DNA of 64,000 nucleotides from an uncultured Pelagibacteraceae bacterium (GTDB lineage Bacteria; Pseudomonadota; Alphaproteobacteria; Pelagibacterales; Pelagibacteraceae). Shown piece by piece: positions 60,099 to 64,000 of the stretch (position 1 is the stretch's first letter; each line of letters begins with the position of its first letter). The notes beneath the pieces were generated by a model. It was given only the letters and a program-made list of their open reading frames with translations. It did no database searches and was not told where the DNA came from. The stretch spans positions 1 through 64,000 of the forward strand of contig CACJNV010000004.1 of assembly GCA_902594865.1 (NCBI GenBank). The letters are read 5' to 3'. A program made the position numbers and the translations under genes.

Positions 60099-60994
60099 GA
60101 TCCTATATATTTAGCACAAGATTGATGTAACAATGAATGTAATTCAACAAGTTTATTGAAATCCTTGTTGTAACCACCACCCAAAACTCCACAAAATGGT
60201 ATCCGTCTAGAAAAAAAGTTTTCTACCACAAGCTCATCTCTAAGTTTTATTCCCTCGTCAGAGATTTTTAATTTACCCAATCTATCATTAAAATGAATAT
60301 CAACACCTGCTATATAAAAAATAAAATCAAAATTTTCTTGATTTAGCTCTTTTAAATAATGTTTAAGTGTTTTGATATAAGCGTCATCTTCTAAGTTATC
60401 CTCAAGTTCTACATCTAAATCACTATTTGATTTTTTAGCAGGATAATTAGTTTTGGAATGCATGCTGAATGTAAAAACACTTCTGTTGTCTCTAAAGATT
60501 TCTGAATTGCCATTACCTTGGTGAACATCTAGATCAACAATCAAAATTCTATTTGCTAGACCTCTATTAAGTAAATAATGTGCTGCAACTGCAACGTCAT
60601 TAAACACACAATAACCTGCACCTCCGTCATAACTTGCGTGGTGACTACCTCCTGCTGTATTACATGAAATACCATAATTTATTGCAAGTTTAGATGCTAA
60701 AACAGTACCGCCTGTAGCAACTAAAGATCTTTGTACAACACTATCTACTAGTGGAAATCCAATTTTTTTTACTCCCTCTTTACTTAAAGTTTTTTTTTTA
60801 ATATCCAATATATAATTTTTTGAATGTGCGTAGCTTAATGTTTCAAATGAACAAGCTGAAGGTTTATGAAATTTACTTACTATTTTATTTTGGATTAAGT
60901 AGTTTGCTAACTCTCCAAATTTATTAATTGGAAATTTATGATCATCGCCAATTTTGGCAAAATAATCCTCATGATTGACAACAGGGAGATCCAT
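60095..60994 (-). CDS. Histone-deacetylase family zinc amidohydrolase
   Basis: The ATG at 60994 (299 residues) is chosen two bases after the upstream stop; a TTG at 61033 would intrude into the preceding gene. Motifs are GGSHHASYDGGAGYCVFND, zinc ligands in LIVDLDVHQGNG and IAGVDIHFNDRLG, and catalytic GVLGGGYN. Bacterial members deacetylate polyamines, acetoin-related compounds or proteins; the substrate here is unknown. Confidence 0.88.
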   Translation of the reverse strand: MDLPVVNHEDYFAKIGDDHKFPINKFGELANYLIQNKIVSKFHKPSACSFETLSYAHSKNYILDIKKKTLSKEGVKKIGFPLVDSVVQRSLVATGGTVLASKLAINYGISCNTAGGSHHASYDGGAGYCVFNDVAVAAHYLLNRGLANRILIVDLDVHQGNGNSEIFRDNRSVFTFSMHSKTNYPAKKSNSDLDVELEDNLEDDAYIKTLKHYLKELNQENFDFIFYIAGVDIHFNDRLGKLKISDEGIKLRDELVVENFFSRRIPFCGVLGGGYNKDFNKLVELHSLLHQSCAKYIGS

Positions 60995-60996
60995 TT

Positions 60997-61947
60997 TTAC
61001 TCTAGAACTCTGATAGGCTTTCCATTTACACAAGCCTCTAGTCCTTCGATCATTTGATTATAAAAAATACTATAATTTTCAGCTGTGACATAACCAATGT
61101 GTGGAGTAAGCAATGCATTCGGTAAAAATCTAAGCTTATTATTTTCAGGTAAAGGCTCTTTTTCATATACATCAATTCCTGCACCTGCAATCACATTAGT
61201 TGATAAAGCAATGATTAAATCATCTTCATTTACAATAGGTCCACGAGATGTGTTAATCAAAAAAGCTGTTTTTTTCATTTTATCTAATTCTTTTAAAGAA
61301 ATGCAGTCTTTGTATCTTTCGCCTCCTTGAACATGAATTGAAAGAAAATCAGAATTTGTAATTAAATCTTCTTTACTACAAGGTAGCACATCTAATTCTT
61401 TACACTTATCTAAGTTAAGATTTTCACTCCAAGCCATCACTTGCATACCAAAAGCTTTTCCAATTTTAGCAACTTCACTGCCTACTCTGCCTAATCCAAT
61501 TAAACCTAAAATTTTTCCCTTTAACTCGATCCCAATAGTAGTTTGCCAATAACCTTGGTACATATTATCAATCTCTTCTTTAAAATTTCTAGCTAAACCA
61601 AGAATTAATGCCCATGTTAATTCTGGAGTTGGATTAACATTTATATCTGTACCGCAAACTATAATTTTTCTTTTCTTAGCAGCCTCTAAATCAATAGATC
61701 TATTACGTAATCCACTTGTGATTACAAATTTTAAATCATTTAAATTATCAATTAAATTTTTTGTAATTGGAGTTCTTTCTCTCATTATTAACAAAGCTTC
61801 AAAATCTGCTAACTGATCAATTGCATCTGCTTCATCTAAAAAAGGTTCGCTAAAAATCTTAAATTCATATTTTCCAGATAGTTTTTCTAAATCTACAAAT
61901 TGTTGAGCAATATTTTGATAATCATCTAATATAGCAACTTTAAGCAT
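60997..61947 (-). CDS. D-2-hydroxyacid dehydrogenase
   Basis: This is 316 residues: NAD motif GLIGLGRVGSEVAKIGKAFG, catalytic Arg in INTSRGPIVNEDDL, Glu in GIDVYEKEPLPENN, and His in LTPHIGYVT. It is serA/ghrA-like but lacks the ACT domain. Together with the D-amino-acid dehydrogenase upstream it could interconvert D-amino acids, oxo acids and hydroxy acids. It overlaps the DMT gene by 8 nt. Confidence 0.9.
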   Translation of the reverse strand: MLKVAILDDYQNIAQQFVDLEKLSGKYEFKIFSEPFLDEADAIDQLADFEALLIMRERTPITKNLIDNLNDLKFVITSGLRNRSIDLEAAKKRKIIVCGTDINVNPTPELTWALILGLARNFKEEIDNMYQGYWQTTIGIELKGKILGLIGLGRVGSEVAKIGKAFGMQVMAWSENLNLDKCKELDVLPCSKEDLITNSDFLSIHVQGGERYKDCISLKELDKMKKTAFLINTSRGPIVNEDDLIIALSTNVIAGAGIDVYEKEPLPENNKLRFLPNALLTPHIGYVTAENYSIFYNQMIEGLEACVNGKPIRVLE

Positions 61948-62842
61948 TATTAACTTTCTTGTTTGATAACAATATTCCTGTAATAATAAAACAAGCGCCT
62001 AAAATATGATAAAACATAAATTTTTCACTAAAAAAAATCATCGCCATTATTGCGCTCAAAATTGGCATTAGGTGTAAAAAAACACCAGATCGATTAGCGC
62101 CAATCATAGATATTCCTTTTATCCATAAAATAAAAGATGCCAAACCTGGAAACAAAACCACATAAGATAAAATTAAAATAAAAGGTAATTCTAAATTAAT
62201 CCTGAAGCCAATTTGATATTCAATAAAATAAACTGGTATCAAAAATATTAAACCAAAAGTAATTACTACTTGAAGTAATGAAATTTGAGTTAACTCATAT
62301 TGTTTTCCCTTTAATAATGTTGAATATAATGCCCATGAAAACATTGCTATCACCATTGTAATATCACCTTTATTGAAATCTAAATTTTTTAATATTTCCA
62401 AATTTGCTTTTGTAATAATCACAATTACACCAGTAAAAGAAAACACTACCCCTATAATTTGAAAAATATTTGTCTTTTCAATTTTTAAAATTGAAGAAAA
62501 CAACATAATCATTACAGGTATCGTTGAAATCATTAAAACTCCACTAATCACCTGAGTAAAATTTAATGAATAATAAACAATTGAATTAAATACCGTAATA
62601 CTAGTAACTCCCAAAACAATGAAAAGCTTATAGTTTTTAATAATATAGTTTCTTTTCTCAAATATTTCAGGAATTGTAAAAGGTGCTAAAATTAACCAAG
62701 CAAAAAGCCAGCGATAAAAATTTAGTGAAAAGGGTGGAACTTCATAAAAACTTGCAAGTTTACCTACTACAAAATTACCTGCCCAAAAAGTTACGGTTAA
62801 AAATAGATATAAATAAGCTAAAAAATTATTATCTTTAGTCAC
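61940..62842 (-). CDS. EamA/DMT family permease
   Basis: A GTG start directly abuts the dadA-like stop codon and gives 300 residues with ten predicted membrane segments in two EamA repeats (FWAGNFVVGKLASFYEVPP at the first). No nearer ATG gives a full first segment. Substrate unknown. Confidence 0.87.
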   Translation of the reverse strand: MTKDNNFLAYLYLFLTVTFWAGNFVVGKLASFYEVPPFSLNFYRWLFAWLILAPFTIPEIFEKRNYIIKNYKLFIVLGVTSITVFNSIVYYSLNFTQVISGVLMISTIPVMIMLFSSILKIEKTNIFQIIGVVFSFTGVIVIITKANLEILKNLDFNKGDITMVIAMFSWALYSTLLKGKQYELTQISLLQVVITFGLIFLIPVYFIEYQIGFRINLELPFILILSYVVLFPGLASFILWIKGISMIGANRSGVFLHLMPILSAIMAMIFFSEKFMFYHILGACFIITGILLSNKKVNNA

Positions 62843-64000
62843 TTAACTAAATCTAAGCGAACTATAAGGTTTTAAATCTAAATTTGTATTTTCGTTCGCT
62901 ATCATCCCTGAAACAATCTTTCCAGAAATCGGACCTAAAGTCCATCCTAAATGATGATGACCAAAACAATAGTAAATATTCTTGTAATTTTTTGATGGCC
63001 CCATAACAGGTAAAAAATCTGGTAAAGTGGGTCTAAATCCTAGCCACTCATCCTCATGTTCGGGTAAATCACCAAGCATATATTTTGCATTACTAATCAA
63101 ATTTTTAACTCTTGATTTAGATAATGGATTATCTAATCCTCCAAATTCTACAGTTCCAACAACTCTTAAACCTTGTTCCATCGGTGTAATTCCAAATCCA
63201 CGGTTTGAAAATATTACAGGTCTACTTAATAAATGATCACAATTTTTGAAATGAACATGATACCCACGCTCTGTATCTAAAGGTATCTTTTCGCCAAGAT
63301 TGTCTGTTAATTTTTTTGAAAAAGCTCCACAAGCTATTACTGCTTTATCAAAAACGTAATTTTGTGTTTCGGCTTTAAAGACTGGTTTTTCATCATCAAA
63401 ACTAATATCTTTAATATTTATTTTGTTAAATTTTCCACCTTTTTGCAAAAATAAATCAAATAGTTTTAAAAGAATTCTTTTCGGATTTCTTGCATGTCTT
63501 GCATAAGGATAATAAACGCCTGCATGGTAAAATGGTTTAATATGTGGTTCAAGATCGTGTATTTCGGCTTTAGTGACCAATTGTTGTTCAACTCCTAATT
63601 CTTCCCTTACTCTAATTTCTAATTCTCTACTTTTTAAATCTTTATCATTCCAAATATAAAGAATACCTTTGTTTTCAACTAAGCCTTCCAAATCAATTTC
63701 TTCGAACAATTCATCATAAGCTGGTAAGGCTAAATCTAAAATTTGGTGCATATTTTTAGCAGTATGCATCATCTTAGTCTTGGTTGTATTCATTATAAAT
63801 TTTAAAAACCAAGGAATCATTTTAGGAACATAATTCCATTTTAAAGCAAGTGGACCTGAAGAACTAAGCAACATTGCAGGCACATCTGCTAGAACGTCAG
63901 TTCTATTTAAAGAAAGAGATGCATAAGGCGAAAAGTGACCTGCATTACCATAAGATGCAGCCTGGCTACCAGGATTATCTCTATCAAAAATAGTTACGTT
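62843..64000 (-). CDS. dadA: D-amino-acid dehydrogenase-like FAD oxidoreductase (5' end outside window)
   Basis: The frame is open to the last base, giving 386 residues without the N-terminal GxGxxG. An internal GTG at 63883 is not the start, because good family sequence lies before it (VTIFDRDNPGSQAASYGNAG, SPYASLSLNRTDV). Later motifs are VIACGAFSKKL, RGYHVHF, EWLGFRPTLPDFLPVMGPS and CFGHHHLGWTLGPISGKIVSGMI, as in DadA. It oxidises D-amino acids to oxo acids and feeds electrons to the respiratory chain. It leads the six-gene unit. Confidence 0.88.
   Translation of the reverse strand, partial: NVTIFDRDNPGSQAASYGNAGHFSPYASLSLNRTDVLADVPAMLLSSSGPLALKWNYVPKMIPWFLKFIMNTTKTKMMHTAKNMHQILDLALPAYDELFEEIDLEGLVENKGILYIWNDKDLKSRELEIRVREELGVEQQLVTKAEIHDLEPHIKPFYHAGVYYPYARHARNPKRILLKLFDLFLQKGGKFNKINIKDISFDDEKPVFKAETQNYVFDKAVIACGAFSKKLTDNLGEKIPLDTERGYHVHFKNCDHLLSRPVIFSNRGFGITPMEQGLRVVGTVEFGGLDNPLSKSRVKNLISNAKYMLGDLPEHEDEWLGFRPTLPDFLPVMGPSKNYKNIYYCFGHHHLGWTLGPISGKIVSGMIANENTNLDLKPYSSLRFS

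Noticed and set aside
60995..61033. TTG start for the deacetylase-like gene
   Set aside because: It would overlap the upstream dehydrogenase by 37 nt; the ATG at 60994 starts two bases after that gene and fits the family N-terminus.
63881..63883. GTG as the true start of the dadA-like gene
   Set aside because: Clear family sequence continues in frame up to the window edge at 64000, so the gene is cut by the window rather than starting here.
1..64000. Genomic island, prophage, insertion sequence or defence system
   Set aside because: No integrase, transposase, phage, toxin-antitoxin, restriction or CRISPR genes were seen, and base composition is uniform except for highly expressed binding-protein genes.

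Overview
The window is about 64 kb of very AT-rich, tightly packed bacterial chromosome. The proteins, short spacers and gene content point to a streamlined marine alphaproteobacterium of the SAR11 group (Pelagibacterales). Supporting signs are Lys/Asn/Ile-rich proteins, gene overlaps of 1-8 nt, a marine-type ammonium transporter, N-methylglutamate synthase beside a gamma-glutamylmethylamide synthetase, and many amino-acid and osmolyte uptake and catabolic genes. No rRNA, tRNA, CRISPR, IS element or phage gene was seen, and no gene-free stretch exceeds 300 bases. The longest gaps are about 105-130 bases.

Layout. 1-8981 (+): the tail of an unidentified gene, an ammonium transporter with two small membrane proteins, a methylamine/ammonium assimilation set (mgsA, mgsB, mgsC, gmaS), a diaminopropionate ammonia-lyase-like enzyme and a photolyase. 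8990-16447 (-): an eight-gene housekeeping run (csaA, a LysE exporter, acnA, a YfgM-like protein, bamB, a cupin, zapE, a YjbQ protein). 16472-21489: an argE-type deacetylase (+), an agmatinase-family ureohydrolase with an aldehyde dehydrogenase (-), and a secreted metallopeptidase-like protein with a membrane-anchored cyclophilin (+). 21482-30224 (-): a catabolic and transport run read as eutA-like, doeA-like, PotA/PotD/PotB/PotC-like ABC transporter, then a FadN-type hydroxyacyl-CoA dehydrogenase/crotonase fusion. This suggests uptake and breakdown of ectoine or a related nitrogen compound.

30283-38983 is a mosaic of short divergent and convergent units: two DMT permeases, a 3-hydroxyisobutyrate dehydrogenase-like enzyme, an aldehyde dehydrogenase, a gamma-butyrobetaine-hydroxylase-like oxygenase with a class II aldolase, an orphan ProV-type ATPase with a 4HBT thioesterase, and an IPNS-type oxygenase. 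Together they suggest catabolism of quaternary amines such as carnitine. 39089-44404 (+) holds a flavin monooxygenase, an amino acid synthesis-family protein, an alpha/beta hydrolase, an aldehyde dehydrogenase and a HAAT-type binding protein. I consider this the best candidate for an undescribed degradation pathway.

44437-57113 (-) is a 12.7-kb run containing two branched-chain amino-acid-type (HAAT) ABC transporters. Between them lie AzlCD exporter genes, a glutarate 2-hydroxylase (glaH) and a ProC-like reductase; at the end lie a 23-residue micro-ORF and an MFS permease. 57200-64000 holds a LysE exporter behind a hairpin leader, a TIGR03643-type protein with a glutaredoxin (+), and a six-gene minus-strand operon (a D-amino-acid dehydrogenase cut by the window edge, a DMT permease, a D-2-hydroxyacid dehydrogenase, a histone-deacetylase-like amidohydrolase, msrB, and a DUF1479 oxygenase).

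Recurring themes are four separate Fe(II)/2-oxoglutarate oxygenases, three aldehyde dehydrogenases, three DMT permeases, two LysE exporters, and hairpins with U-tracts placed inside operons or directly against start codons. No classical repressor or sensor gene is visible, so control is likely at RNA level or by global regulators encoded elsewhere. All functions are read from sequence patterns; no database search was run.
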